The notes: a model not told the origin generated them from the letters alone. Counted from the stretch's first letter, positions 7,623 to 16,426 are shown. The stretch is 64,000 bases of DNA from Neorhizobium populisoli (GCF_019430945.1 NZ_JAHYCB010000017.1:1-64000); one strand, 5' to 3'. Translations and numbers: made by a program.

Positions 7623-9689
7623 TCACGCGGCGGGAGGTGTGATAACGACGGCAGGCTTGATGGGCAGGCTCAGCGCAACTTCTTCGTAAACCGGCAGGTC
7701 CGCATCGGTCTGAATCGTGATCGCGATGGCGAAGGCTATCACATCGTCCGCACCCACTCCGTAGTCCTTCTCGCGTTGAACTCGGAATTCTATGCGATCG
7801 TTAGCGACGAAGGCAGCAGCCTTTTCTCCTGTGAAGATCCTGTGCGCGACCGTCCCTCTCCTCGTGGCGTTCACATCCGGCTGAAGGTCGTTCTTCGACA
7901 TGCCCAATCGACCAAGGTCGTCTCCATTGGGATCGGCGACGATAAGTCGGGTGGTCTTGTAGCTGCGGCGACCTGGTGCTGTTGGGGAAAACCACGCCAA
8001 GGTCACTGCGATCGTCTTGGGAACGGTCTGTCCCGAAAGAGAGGCTGGAAGAGGTAGCGAAACTATCGCGGCACCGAGCTTCTGGACGTCACCCACGGCC
8101 CACGCGGTCGCGCGGTTCTTCACGCAGTAAAGGATGTCATCGTGATCGACGATGCCATAGCCCAAGAGGCGCGCTGCATTCGCTCTTCGCTTCTGCCAGT
8201 GCAGGCCGGCTCCAAAAGCTTGGTCGATCTTGTCGGTCACGTTGCTCCAACGAGCTCGATGGACGAGCAAGGCTTTCAACAAAAGGGCGCGGTGCCGTGA
8301 GGAAAGTGTCAGAAAGGCGGAACCGTAGGAAATTTCAAGAACGTCGTGGAGACGATGAGCCGTCCGCGTGGCGATAGCGGCGGCCGTGCTGGTCTGTCCG
8401 ACGAACGATACGGAGGAGTGGGTGCCATCGCCTGAGTAAGGGCTCGCAGCCTTGAGGCCAAACGGCTTGTTCAATTTCAACGGGCGAACGGACACACCCG
8501 TGCCGCCGAGCGTTGGCAGCACCAGTTCTTGACCTCCTGCCAGCAGAATATCGGGCTTGATGCTCCGACCGTACCCTGGACCCGGAGCCGAACTAAGATT
8601 CGGAAAGGTATTCGCGGAGGCGAACGGAAGGATTCCTGGATTTCCCACCGACGCATTTGCCGCTCTGTCGCTGTTCACTGCACCAACGGTTAGAGCATTT
8701 ATTGAATCTGCTGGCGCTAGAAGTGTCCTATCCCGGATGGAAGCCGCGAGCCCTTGCAGGATCGCGGTCTGTCGGGCGTCGGACGATGCGGCCGAGAACT
8801 GCAGAGGATCGGCGAATCCTTCTATGGCGACATCGTCTAAGCCAGCCGCATCGAGATTCCCTGCACTTACGACAAACAGCAGTCCATAGCGCCACGAAAG
8901 ATCATCGATCGCTCTCGCCCAGCGCGACAGCCTTCCCGCGAAGCGTCGCCGATTGTCCCCGAGAGAGACGTTTATCACAAGAACGCTCGGCGCTGAGGGC
9001 GGCAGCCCATCTAGCCCAACCTTCATACGGACGACTGCATCGTAGAAATCATCGACTAGCAGCCTGTCATTGGGAAAGACCTCCTCGTCGCTTCCCGCCG
9101 TCCGCGCATACATCACGGGTCTAACGTACAACGGACGGCTGATGGAAGGCTCTGGACTGCTCAAGTCGCCGTGGATCACGAGGGAAGCCATTGCCGTCCC
9201 ATGCACGCGAAGACCGACTGACCGGTTGTCCAGATTTGCCGGGTCGTCGAACTGCATACGCCCGCGAAGATGTGCATGCTGCAGCAGCGGGACAGCATCG
9301 AAGAGGCCGGCGATCGGCTCCCGATCCGGAAGATCCCTTGGAACGGCGGCGGGCTCGCTTGTCCGCTCGTCGGCACGAACAGTTATCGAAGCCTGGGGAC
9401 CTATCGACATGATCGGGTCGAGTCCTGCGAGAGAAGTCTCTGAACGCTGAACGATGGGGTAGACTTGTACAGCCGGGAGTTCGACGAGGAGCGCATCTGA
9501 AAGAAATTGCGGATGGCGACTGGAGTGAAGCAGTCTACCGCCTGCCATCTCGACCGCCTTGATGACCGACTGCCGTGCCTCCGCCGCCTGAGCCTGACCC
9601 TCACGATAGACGAGTTCGATTTCAATCGCGATGGGCATGCTTGGGTCGTTTGAAGCGATGTCCTTCAGGACGTCGGCGTCCGCCTCACG
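7623..9689 (-). CDS. S8 subtilisin-like serine protease, probably 5'-truncated
   Basis: The open frame carries an S8 peptidase core in the usual order: AGLFDAV (catalytic Asp), RVHGTAMASL (catalytic His) and GQTSTAAAIA (catalytic Ser codon near 8389), with VSAGNLD as the oxyanion-hole Asn region. The first family-like residues are around DVLKDIASNDPS; the frame stays open further upstream to 10025, but that part is low-complexity Arg-rich and lies opposite a DUF2188 fragment, so I do not take it as native protein. An internal ATG at 9636-9638 (MPIAIEIE) is a possible start. Related subtilases work with an AAA ATPase in IetAS-type anti-phage systems, but no such partner is present here. It may be a stranded half of a system. 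Confidence 0.65.
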   Translation of the reverse strand, partial: READADVLKDIASNDPSMPIAIEIELVYREGQAQAAEARQSVIKAVEMAGGRLLHSSRHPQFLSDALLVELPAVQVYPIVQRSETSLAGLDPIMSIGPQASITVRADERTSEPAAVPRDLPDREPIAGLFDAVPLLQHAHLRGRMQFDDPANLDNRSVGLRVHGTAMASLVIHGDLSSPEPSISRPLYVRPVMYARTAGSDEEVFPNDRLLVDDFYDAVVRMKVGLDGLPPSAPSVLVINVSLGDNRRRFAGRLSRWARAIDDLSWRYGLLFVVSAGNLDAAGLDDVAIEGFADPLQFSAASSDARQTAILQGLAASIRDRTLLAPADSINALTVGAVNSDRAANASVGNPGILPFASANTFPNLSSAPGPGYGRSIKPDILLAGGQELVLPTLGGTGVSVRPLKLNKPFGLKAASPYSGDGTHSSVSFVGQTSTAAAIATRTAHRLHDVLEISYGSAFLTLSSRHRALLLKALLVHRARWSNVTDKIDQAFGAGLHWQKRRANAARLLGYGIVDHDDILYCVKNRATAWAVGDVQKLGAAIVSLPLPASLSGQTVPKTIAVTLAWFSPTAPGRRSYKTTRLIVADPNGDDLGRLGMSKNDLQPDVNATRRGTVAHRIFTGEKAAAFVANDRIEFRVQREKDYGVGADDVIAFAIAITIQTDADLPVYEEVALSLPIKPAVVITPPAA

Positions 9690-9916
9690 ACGGGGGTTTC
9701 GCGTACAGGCTGGACGACGTCTGGTCTGAGCCCTTCGCGAATCATGATGCCGCGCTAGCCGCAGCTCGTTCCGCTGCAGAGCGGCAGCATCTTGAGGGCC
9801 GCGACGCGGAGATATCGTTCCAGCTTGCCGACGGTCGCTGGCAGACGGAACATGCTTCTGGCGGAGACCGTCCAGAGACCGACGTCGTCGATGATGCAGC
9901 GGAGAAGTCGGCATGA
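9686..9916 (+). pseudogene. DUF2188 protein fragment
   Basis: The plus-strand frame reads HDGGFAYRLDDVWSEPF, then AAERQHLEGRDAEI and DGRWQTEHASGGDRPETD, ending at 9916. This matches the body and C-terminus of small DUF2188 proteins common in rhizobia (function unknown). The N-terminal eight to ten residues and start codon are missing, and the fragment begins where the antiparallel subtilase loses recognisable sequence, so both genes appear cut at one junction near 9686. A diverged sister fragment lies at 36759-37020. Confidence 0.55.
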
Positions 9917-10131
9917 CCACGCTTTTCGGGTCTTGCTCTTGTGGTGATGTGAAGGTGGCGGTCCGCGGGGAGCCTTTGCGCACCGGCACCCGGTGATTTA
10001 ATTCGTTGATGAGCAGGCCGCGCACGAAGAGCGCAGACTTTGCGATGAGACGGAGGACGCGTCGGCGTGGCCGCTTCGTCTAGCCGAAGGCAGGGTATGC
10101 GGCGTCGCCTGGAAGAAATAGTCGGCCAGTC

Positions 10132-10557
10132 TCATCGGCCGCTTGCTCTGTACCCGACGTCTTGCGCGAGCACCAAGCTCGCAGGCGGCAGACGACCTTC
10201 GTCGCCACTGACCACGGCGTCGATATATGCAAGCGCGTTCGCCATCCCATTCATCGTATATGGCTTCTCGATCGCGCCGAGCGCCCCAGCGAAATCCGGA
10301 GGCAACTTCTTGATGTTGCCGCTGACGAAGATGTATGGAATCCCCTTTCCGGAAAGCATCCGCCCTACCTCGATGCCCGTGGGGCCGTCCTGCAGGTGGA
10401 TGTCGACAAACGCGAACTCCAGGCCTCCGTCGCGGACGATATCAGGAACCTGAGCGCTGCTTGACGCCATTCCGACCACGGCATGCCCGGCGGCTTCGAC
10501 TTCGCTCTCCAGCTCCATGGCAAGCAGCATCTCGTCTTCGACGATCATCACTTTCAC
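10132..10557 (-). CDS. single-domain response regulator (LovR-like)
   Basis: A 141-aa receiver domain with no output domain. MKVMIVEDEMLL carries the acidic pair, LEFAFVDIHL the phospho-acceptor Asp, YIFVSGN the conserved Ser, and AIEKPY the conserved Lys. The start overlaps the stop of the LOV histidine kinase by 4 bases (ATGA). A LOV kinase followed by a single-domain receiver is the arrangement of lovK-lovR in Caulobacter, where the pair tunes the general stress response; the same role here is inference. A short tail of about 20 residues follows the receiver. Confidence 0.85.
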   Translation of the reverse strand: MKVMIVEDEMLLAMELESEVEAAGHAVVGMASSSAQVPDIVRDGGLEFAFVDIHLQDGPTGIEVGRMLSGKGIPYIFVSGNIKKLPPDFAGALGAIEKPYTMNGMANALAYIDAVVSGDEGRLPPASLVLAQDVGYRASGR

Positions 10558-11678
10558 TGCGGTGTGTCCTTGTTTTCTACGAGAAGCGTGACGTCGACGA
10601 TCGAGCGCCGACCTTCCATCGTCTTTTCAATCGTCGCGCCAACCTGTCTGGCGGACGCCTCGAGCATGCGCCGCCCAAGTTCGGCGCTGGCGGGGTCCGG
10701 CTCCACCGGCTCCGACGTGTCCTCGACGCGGATCAGAAAGTGCCCGTTGAGTCGTCGCACGACGACATGGATTTCGCCACCGCCATCGGCCAGCCCTCGT
10801 CGGACCGCGTCGCCTACCAGTTCGTTGACAATGAGCGAGAGCGGCGTCGCCTTCACGGCGGGAACAAGTACTGGCGAGACGTCCATCGTCAGCCTAATGT
10901 CGTCGCGCTTGATAGCCTCCACGAGGTCGGTCGCGAGCTCTCGAGCAAAGTCTCCAATGTCGAACCTCTCGACGTCGTTTGTCGTAAACAGCTTGCGCTG
11001 CACGGTGCTGATCGCCTCGATCCTGTTGAGGACCGAGAGAAGTGCGTGTCGCTGGCCCTCGTCTTCGGTGAGCCGTACTTGCATCTTCACGATCGATGCC
11101 ATTGTAGCGAGGTTGTTCTTGACCCGATGGTCGACCTCGTGGACCAGGAGCGTACGGGCCGCAAGCGACTCCTGCAGGTCGTCGGTTCGCTCGGCGACTT
11201 CCGCCTCGGCCTGATGTCGGGCGGCGGCAAGTTCCGCTTCCTTGCTCTTGATGTTCGTGAAGTCGAGCTGCGAGGCGAAGAAGTAGATTATGTCGCCGTC
11301 GTCGTCGCGCACCGGACTGACGAACAGCGCGTTCCAGAATGTGCTGCCGTCTTTCTTGTAGTTGAGAATGTCGACCGAGATGTCCTTCCCCTCGGATACC
11401 GCCTCGTGGAGGCGTCAGACTGTATCTCCGCTTGTTTCCGGCCCCTGGAGCAGCCGGCAGTTCTTCCCGACAAGCTCGTCGTTGGAATATCCAGTCAATC
11501 TCTGGAAAGCCGCGTTGCAGAAGATGATTGGGTTGTCCTGCTGGTTCGGGTCGGTGACGATCATCGGCATGCGCGTCGCCTTGAAGGCCGCAGCGAAGGG
11601 ATCTTCCCGGACACGCGCCGCTGCTAGGCGCTCGCCCGCACGTCGAGCGTCGCTCTGACTGGTATCACTATCTGGCAT
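10554..11678 (-). pseudogene. LOV-domain HisKA_2-type histidine kinase, interrupted by in-frame TGA
   Basis: The N-terminal part (start MPDSDTSQSD at 11678) is a LOV/PAS domain with the flavin-binding motif GKNCRLLQGPET. An in-frame TGA at 11415-11417 follows GDTV; beyond it the same frame continues RLHEAVSEGKDISVDILNYK into FWNALFVSPVRDDDGD, the rest of the LOV domain. Then come the HisKA_2 H-box EVDHRVKNNLA and an HATPase region ending at 10554. One base change (CGA or AGA to TGA) explains the break. Re-initiation could still make a blind kinase from 11312. It is coupled to the receiver gene by a 4-base overlap. The stop could also be a sequencing error. Confidence 0.8.
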
Positions 11679-11900
11679 TATCGGCCCCTGCTGATCCTGA
11701 GCGGAATGACCGGCGGCCCGAATAGTTCCAGACACGGCGGCATCGCGCGTGAGTTCCATCGGACAGTGCCCCTCTCGAAACCACACTCGATCGGTGAGAC
11801 GTGGTTGGCCCGCCCATACCTAACAGGGCGGCTAAGCCGTTGCGGGCCTCCCGCCGAGCCGCTATGAAGTACCCGCAGGATACCAACCAGGGGATTTTCA

Positions 11901-12104
11901 GTGGCTTACGGTACGGTCAAGTTTTTCAACCAGGACAAGGGCTTTGGATTCATAACGCCAGACGACGGCGGACAGGACGTGTTCGTCCATGTCAGCGCGG
12001 TCCAGGGTTCGACGCTGCTCCGCGACGGGCAGAAGGTGTCGTACGACGTGGGTCAGGATCGAAAGACCGGCAAGTCGAAAGCCGAGAACGTCCGTGGCGC
12101 CTGA
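11901..12104 (+). CDS. cspA: cold-shock protein (CspA family)
   Basis: A 67-aa cold-shock domain, full length for the family. KFFNQDKGFGFI is the RNP-1 segment and DVFVHVSAV is RNP-2; the aromatic residues that stack on single-stranded nucleic acid are all present. Such proteins bind RNA and single-stranded DNA and act as RNA chaperones. Many rhizobial paralogues are not cold-induced, so induction cannot be read from the sequence. It is transcribed away from the LOV kinase. A monocistronic unit is likely, since the following gene is broken. Confidence 0.93.
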   Translation: MAYGTVKFFNQDKGFGFITPDDGGQDVFVHVSAVQGSTLLRDGQKVSYDVGQDRKTGKSKAENVRGA

Positions 12105-12128
12105 CGTAGGTCGAGCGGAGTTTCCTGG

Positions 12129-12594
12129 ATGAACATCAGGACGGCCACCGAGGACGACGTGGCGTCGATGAGCGCGATGCTCGAGAAGCTTGTCGCGGCG
12201 GGCAGACGCACGATGCCGACGGACGAAGACTACGTTAGGGATCATTACGTCGCCAATCCTCTTGTCATACGCTGCAGTCTCGCCGAAGACGAGGATGGTA
12301 GCCTTCTCGGGTTTCAGTCCCTGATCCGCGCCGTCAAGGGCAACCCCTACGACACGCCGGTCGGCTGGGGGATTATTAACCCATGTGTCGCCGGAAGCAG
12401 CTCGAACCGGCGTCGGCACCAGACTGTTCGCATCTAGCGAGCAGGCTGCGACAGAAGCAGGATTGTCGAAGATCGAGGCCTTCATCGGCAAGGACAACGC
12501 CGTGGCTCAAGCCTACTACGAGCGGATGGGTTTCGAGACCTTTCGGCAGACGGAGGCGGCGGTCTGCAAGGTCTGGGCGCGACAGAAGGGCTGA
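12129..12594 (+). pseudogene. GNAT-family N-acetyltransferase, frameshifted
   Basis: The first frame starts MNIRTATEDDVASMSAMLEK and runs to PVGWGIIN. The second continues VSPEAARTGVGTRLFASSEQ, where R-T-G-V-G-T is the acetyl-CoA pyrophosphate loop, and ends CKVWARQKG at 12594. A loss of two bases near 12380, between GWGIIN and the expected THVSPE, breaks the gene. Together the frames make a normal-length GNAT enzyme. The acceptor substrate is not predictable. The two halves are otherwise well conserved, so the lesion is recent or a sequencing error. Confidence 0.75.
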
Positions 12595-12632
12595 AGGACA
12601 GGCAGTCCGCGGTTTGGGAGGCGTCGACGCCC

Positions 12633-12808
12633 TCAATGAAGTGTCGGCCAGACGGCATACTGAGGATGTCTGAGATGGAACGTGGTGATCATGCCGACCA
12701 CCGGCCGCAAAAGGCGCATCGGGATGTCGCGGATCCGCTTGATAAACGCTCCGGTGGCAGGATTTCGATGTCTGCTTCGGCGAAAACGGGGGTGGTCTTC
12801 TCGTCCAT
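12633..12808 (-). pseudogene. chimeric third copy of the zinc-ribbon-like microprotein
   Basis: A minus-strand ORF starting at 12808 reads MDEKTTPVFAEADIEILPPE and then CAFCGRW, stopping at 12689-12691 (39 aa). The EIEILPPER-type segment and first CxxC match the 55-aa proteins at 16427-16594 and 51334-51501, but the second Cys cluster is missing. Immediately downstream, another frame reads ITTFHLRHPQYAVWPTLH, which matches the tail of the hypothetical protein at 35888-36211. The locus is therefore a join between two gene families. It is probably non-functional. Confidence 0.5.
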
Positions 12809-13120
12809 CTCGGGTCTTCAGGTCGAGAGTTTCGACTCGAGATAGTATGGCCGGCGACGATCGCAAGATGAGTTCCGTGAGGGTAATGCCAGTACCGGTT
12901 CGATCGACATGACGAAGACGGTGGCGGCAGCGGTTCCTATTCATCTGTGAACCGACATCGAAAGCTCGAACCGCGCGCTCGCCCGCATCCTGGCGAATTG
13001 TCAGTGATCAGCATCACAGGCGCCTTGAAGCGGCCCACGCGGACTCCATCTCACTCGGATGGCGAAACCTAGTCACCAGTCGGGAGCGACGCCGACCGCC
13101 TTGTACGGTGCCAGGAAGCG

Positions 13121-13288
13121 ATGGACGACGCCTTCTCGTCCGCCCCCGAGACCGCGGTCTGCTCTGGCTGGGAGCCCGAGGAAATCGCGGCCGCGCTGGT
13201 CGAGCTTGCCGACAATTTCATACTGGCCGTGCTTGCCAACCGCGCGGTTGAAGATGATCTTGCGGTTCTCAAAAGTGGGAGATCCTAG
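13121..13288 (+). CDS. hypothetical small protein, 55 aa
   Basis: The ORF starts MDDAFSSAPETAVCSGWEPE with AGGAAG just upstream and ends LAVLKSGRS at 13286-13288, five bases before the SRAP start. The middle (EEIAAALVELADNFILAVLA) is a clear amphipathic helix. No family is recognised. The codon choice and its tight spacing to the next gene suggest a real gene, perhaps cotranscribed with SRAP. Confidence 0.5.
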   Translation: MDDAFSSAPETAVCSGWEPEEIAAALVELADNFILAVLANRAVEDDLAVLKSGRS

Positions 13289-13293
13289 AACGC

Positions 13294-13972
13294 ATGTGTG
13301 GACGGTTTACCCTGGAGCACGAGTGGCCCGCGTTCGTCGATCTTTACGACCTGCCTTGGGACGTCGAGCGGGGGCGAAACACGGAGGCCCGCTTCAACAT
13401 CGCGCCGACCACGTCAGTGCTGATGGTTCATAACGATGGCGAAGGGCGGCAGATGGCGGAAGAAGCCAGATGGTGGCTGGTGCCTTGGTGGGCGAAAGAA
13501 ATGCCGAAAGCGGCGATGTTCAATGCCAGAGTCGAAACCATCGACACGACGGCCGGCTTCCGGGACGCTTTCAAGAGCAAACGCTGCCTGATCCCCGCCT
13601 CCGCTTTCTACGAATGGACGGTTGACCCTTCGGACGGCAAGAAAAACCCTTGGCACATCCATCTTGCTGGCGACCGGCCGTTTTCGTTCGCGGGGCTTTG
13701 GGCCCACAACGACAAGCTGGACGTCACGAGCTGTACCATCGTCACGATGCCCGCGAGCAATCCAATGAAGACGCTCCACGACAGGCAGCCGGTGATCCTC
13801 GACCCGTCCGTTTACAAGGAATGGCTCGATGTCGGCACGACGCCCGCGCGCGCGCGCGAAGGAGCTTCTGCAGGCGAACCTCGACGACAAGGTCGAATTC
13901 CACAGAGTATCTCGGGACGTCAACTCCTCCAAGTTCGCGGGCAAGCCTATGCCGGAGGTGAACTCCCTTTGA
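13294..13972 (+). pseudogene. SRAP-family (YedK/HMCES-like) protein, frameshifted in a (CG)7 run
   Basis: The protein starts MCGRFTLEHEW with the catalytic Cys2 that SRAP proteins use to form a thiazolidine crosslink with abasic sites in single-stranded DNA. NTEARFNIAPT, FNARVET, CLIPASAFYEW (active-site Glu) and the HDRQP motif (His) are intact. The frame is lost inside (CG)7 at 13845-13858. The alternate frame then gives the expected end, KELLQANLDDKVEFHRVSRD to PEVNSL-stop at 13970-13972. Without the shift, translation runs on to 14061 with an unrelated tail. Catalytic residues all lie before the shift, so the product might retain activity. Dinucleotide slippage or a sequencing error are both possible. 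Confidence 0.85.
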
Positions 13973-14017
13973 CCGTGACGACCGACATTATTTCGGAGTT
14001 CGTACGGGCGGCGAACT

Positions 14018-14260
14018 GTGTTGAGGCGCCGACAGGCGTCTGCTTCTCGAAAGAGGCGTAACTGCATCCGGCGCGCTGCGGGGTCTGCTTGTAAAGACTG
14101 GAAAGGTCGCACCGTCGACGATGCCGCCGAAAGAGTCATCCGGGACATCGCAAGCGACATAGAACAGATGTCGGATGAAACAGTGTCAAAGGCGATGCTC
14201 GCGCTTGCGGCTCAGATACGGACCATGAGGATTTTGAACCGAGAGCCCACTTCCGCTTGA
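14018..14260 (+). CDS. hypothetical small protein, uncertain start
   Basis: The C-terminal 55 residues (VDDAAERVIRDIASDIEQMS, then KAMLALAAQIRTMRI) look like genuine helical protein, while the Arg-rich first 25 residues do not. The true start may be internal, for example at the ATG of MSDETVSKAM (14168). No family is recognised. It overlaps the run-on tail of the frameshifted SRAP frame. Confidence 0.3.
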   Translation: MLRRRQASASRKRRNCIRRAAGSACKDWKGRTVDDAAERVIRDIASDIEQMSDETVSKAMLALAAQIRTMRILNREPTSA

Positions 14261-14303
14261 GGAGCCTTGTTACACCTCCAGTGCGACGTGCGGAGCGAAT
14301 GAG

Positions 14304-14335
14304 GGCTGCCGCGGCCCTATTATAGCGCGGCAGCC
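14304..14335. other. perfect 10-bp hairpin between convergent units
   Basis: GGCTGCCGCG (14304-14313) and CGCGGCAGCC (14326-14335) form a perfect stem around a 12-base loop. It lies between a plus-strand gene end and the minus-strand DUF1330 gene. There is no T-run, so Rho-independent termination is only a possibility. Confidence 0.4.
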
Positions 14336-14348
14336 TGTAGTGGATAAT

Positions 14349-14717
14349 TCAAAGTCCTTTCGAGATCTGCAGAGGCTGCAGGACGATATCTGCAAGCGCC
14401 GCCTTTCCTACTTCGAACGCCTTCTGGTAATCGGCGTCTTCCACCATCTCACGGAAGGCCGTCCGCCGCGGATACTGCACAAGCAGCACCGCGTCCCACC
14501 CTTCCACCTGCCCGTTCGTAAGGACGTCGAGGCCGTCGCCACGGAATAGGATCCGTGCACCGAAGCGGGCAAGAATGGGTTCCGCCATTCTCAGGTATTC
14601 CAGATGCCGTTCCCGGCCGCCCTCGGGGACGAACCGTAGAAGGTTCAGCATCACGACTGGGGCGTCGTCCTCTTCAAATAGGAACTTGGCAAAGACGTCG
14701 GGTGAAAACGCGACCAT
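14349..14717 (-). CDS. DUF1330 family protein
   Basis: A 122-aa protein of the dimeric alpha/beta barrel class. PVVMLNLLRFVPEGGRERHL and WDAVLLVQYPRRTAFREMVE are the two conserved strands and helices of DUF1330, a family of unknown biochemical function often found beside stress or catabolic genes. It is cytoplasmic, with no signal peptide. It lies 46 bases downstream of the YafY-type regulator on the same strand and could be cotranscribed with it, although a target role for that regulator is only inference. Confidence 0.75.
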   Translation of the reverse strand: MVAFSPDVFAKFLFEEDDAPVVMLNLLRFVPEGGRERHLEYLRMAEPILARFGARILFRGDGLDVLTNGQVEGWDAVLLVQYPRRTAFREMVEDADYQKAFEVGKAALADIVLQPLQISKGL

Positions 14718-14763
14718 TGAGTTATCCTTTCATAGCAGCGTCCTTGCGACGCCTTCAGAAAGT

Positions 14764-15480
14764 TTAAACCGACGCTCCGTCAGAAACTGTCAGGAACGAA
14801 CGCCAGTCCCGATCCTGCTCGCGCCAACGCCGCATGAGCACGGCCCGGCGCTCCGGATACCGCTCGTCGAGGATCAATGCCGACCTCACGCGGTCGACGC
14901 GGAAGTGACGGAAAGCCGACTTGCTTTCGCACCACGCAGCGAGAACCCGAACGTCGTCGAAATAGACGATGGTGATCGGCCAGACGACACGTTCAGACGT
15001 AGCGCCGCCGGCGTCCTCGTATACGAGCGCGACCTTTCGCAGGCGACGGATCGCATCACGTAGTATTCCGACCTGCGCCGGATCTGAACGCTGTGAAACG
15101 GACGCCGCCGATACGAGAGCCGGCGAATTTTCGTCGTGCAGCCGGTCTGTGCGGGTCGAAAGTATCTTGGCTAAAGCGCTGTCGCTGCTCTGAGATAGAG
15201 CCGGATCGGCTCTCTGCTGCACCCACGTCAGCCCAAGGATCAGAGCCTCCACCTCTTCCGCCGAGAATGCGAAGTTCGGCAGGAAAAATCCGTCGCGCAG
15301 CAGAAATCCGATGCCCGCCTGCCCGTCGAGCGGTGCCCCAAGCAGACGAAGGGTTTCGACGTCACGATAAACGCTTCTCTCGGAGACCCCCAGTTCCTGT
15401 GACAGCTCTAGCGCGGTTACCGGCGTTCGTCGTGCTCGAAGCATGCCAAGCATTTCAAGGAGGCGGCTTGTTCTCGACAT
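14764..15480 (-). CDS. YafY-type transcriptional regulator (HTH_11 plus WYL domain)
   Basis: A 238-aa regulator. Residues 5-60 form the winged helix-turn-helix (ALELSQELGVSERSVYRDVE). The central and C-terminal parts hold a WYL-type domain (VALVYEDAGG, then VVWPITIVYFDDVRVLAAWC and FRHFRVDRV), which senses small ligands or nucleotides in this family. It starts just right of the dnaE2 remnant's 3' end and is followed on the same strand by the DUF1330 gene. WYL regulators often control DNA repair, defence or stress genes; the specific target is unknown. Confidence 0.87.
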   Translation of the reverse strand: MSRTSRLLEMLGMLRARRTPVTALELSQELGVSERSVYRDVETLRLLGAPLDGQAGIGFLLRDGFFLPNFAFSAEEVEALILGLTWVQQRADPALSQSSDSALAKILSTRTDRLHDENSPALVSAASVSQRSDPAQVGILRDAIRRLRKVALVYEDAGGATSERVVWPITIVYFDDVRVLAAWCESKSAFRHFRVDRVRSALILDERYPERRAVLMRRWREQDRDWRSFLTVSDGASV

Positions 15481-15550
15481 TCAGCTAGTCGTCCCGTCTT
15501 TCGGTCGGAGATATCTAGTGCGCCTGCGACCGGCGTCCAAGAACGCCCGT

Positions 15551-16350
15551 CTATTGAAAATTCCGCGCTTTAACTCTGAGGGTGTCTATGTGGAGATCCC
15601 TGACGAAGATGTCCCGCGGCTGCGGCACCGGCCTCGGCCGATCCCGAGAATCCGGACTGCCCGGCGAACCATGCGCGAACTCGTCTCCCCTGCCCGTCGG
15701 CAGCTTGAAGTCGATGTCGCGATCGGCCAGTCCGGACAGGTCTCCCGACAGATCGAAGAGCTGCTGGGCGACGAGATGGACGACGTCGCCTTCCCGCTGG
15801 ATGCGGCCGTTGATCGCTATCATGCTCGCTCCGAGAACGACACGACGCCGCTTCTCGAACAACGAGGGCCAGACGACGACGTTGGCCGGACCGGTCTCGT
15901 CCTCGATGGTGATGAACATGACACCCTTGGCGCTCCCCGGCTTCTGACGCACCAGGACGAGACGTGCGGCGTAAACCCAGCGGCCGTCGCGGGAGTTCAT
16001 CGCCTCTGCGCACGTGATGATGTTCCGTGCCTGAAGGTCGCGGCGCAGGAAGGCAAGCGGATGTTCGCGCAGCGTCAGGCCGACGTGGCCGTAGTCCTCG
16101 ACAACGTTGTGGCCTTCCGTCATCTGGCGCAACTCGACCTCCGGCTCCTGTTGCTCCGGGATGACGGCGGCTTCGCGTTCGGCCGCGGCCGCGAAAAGCG
16201 GAAGCGGCTCGTCGCGCAGAGCCTTTATCGCCCACAGCGCATCGCGGCGCTCGAGGTTCAGCGAGGGACGGAAGGCGTCCGCCTCTGCTAGCTGGACAAG
16301 CGTCTCCGTTGGAACATCAGAACGTCACCAGGCATCGTCGACGCTTTCGA
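15551..16350 (-). pseudogene. dnaE2: 3' remnant of a second dnaE2 gene
   Basis: The minus-strand frame reads ALWAIKALRDEPLPLFAAAA, RQMTEGHNVVEDY, LVLVRQKPGSAKG and ends DTLRVKARNFQ at 15551. This is the C-terminal quarter of the error-prone polymerase DnaE2/ImuC (finger/OB-fold region). It aligns with the end of the larger dnaE2 at 61998-64000 but with many substitutions, so it is an old paralogue, not a recent copy. An in-frame TGA at 16325-16327 replaces the second Arg of WRRS. Recognisable homology stops near 16350, where a small zinc-ribbon gene region begins. The polymerase active site is absent; it is a non-functional remnant. Confidence 0.85.
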
Positions 16351-16426
16351 ACTCCTGTTCATGCGAATTCCTCCTGATGGTTTCGATCATCGGAAACGGG
16401 TGCCGATTTCCAGAAGTTGCCAAGGA

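Noticed and set aside
10335..11627. 430-aa plus-strand open frame
   Set aside because: It lies opposite the LOV kinase and receiver genes, has no family features, and arises from the GC-rich codon pattern of the real genes.
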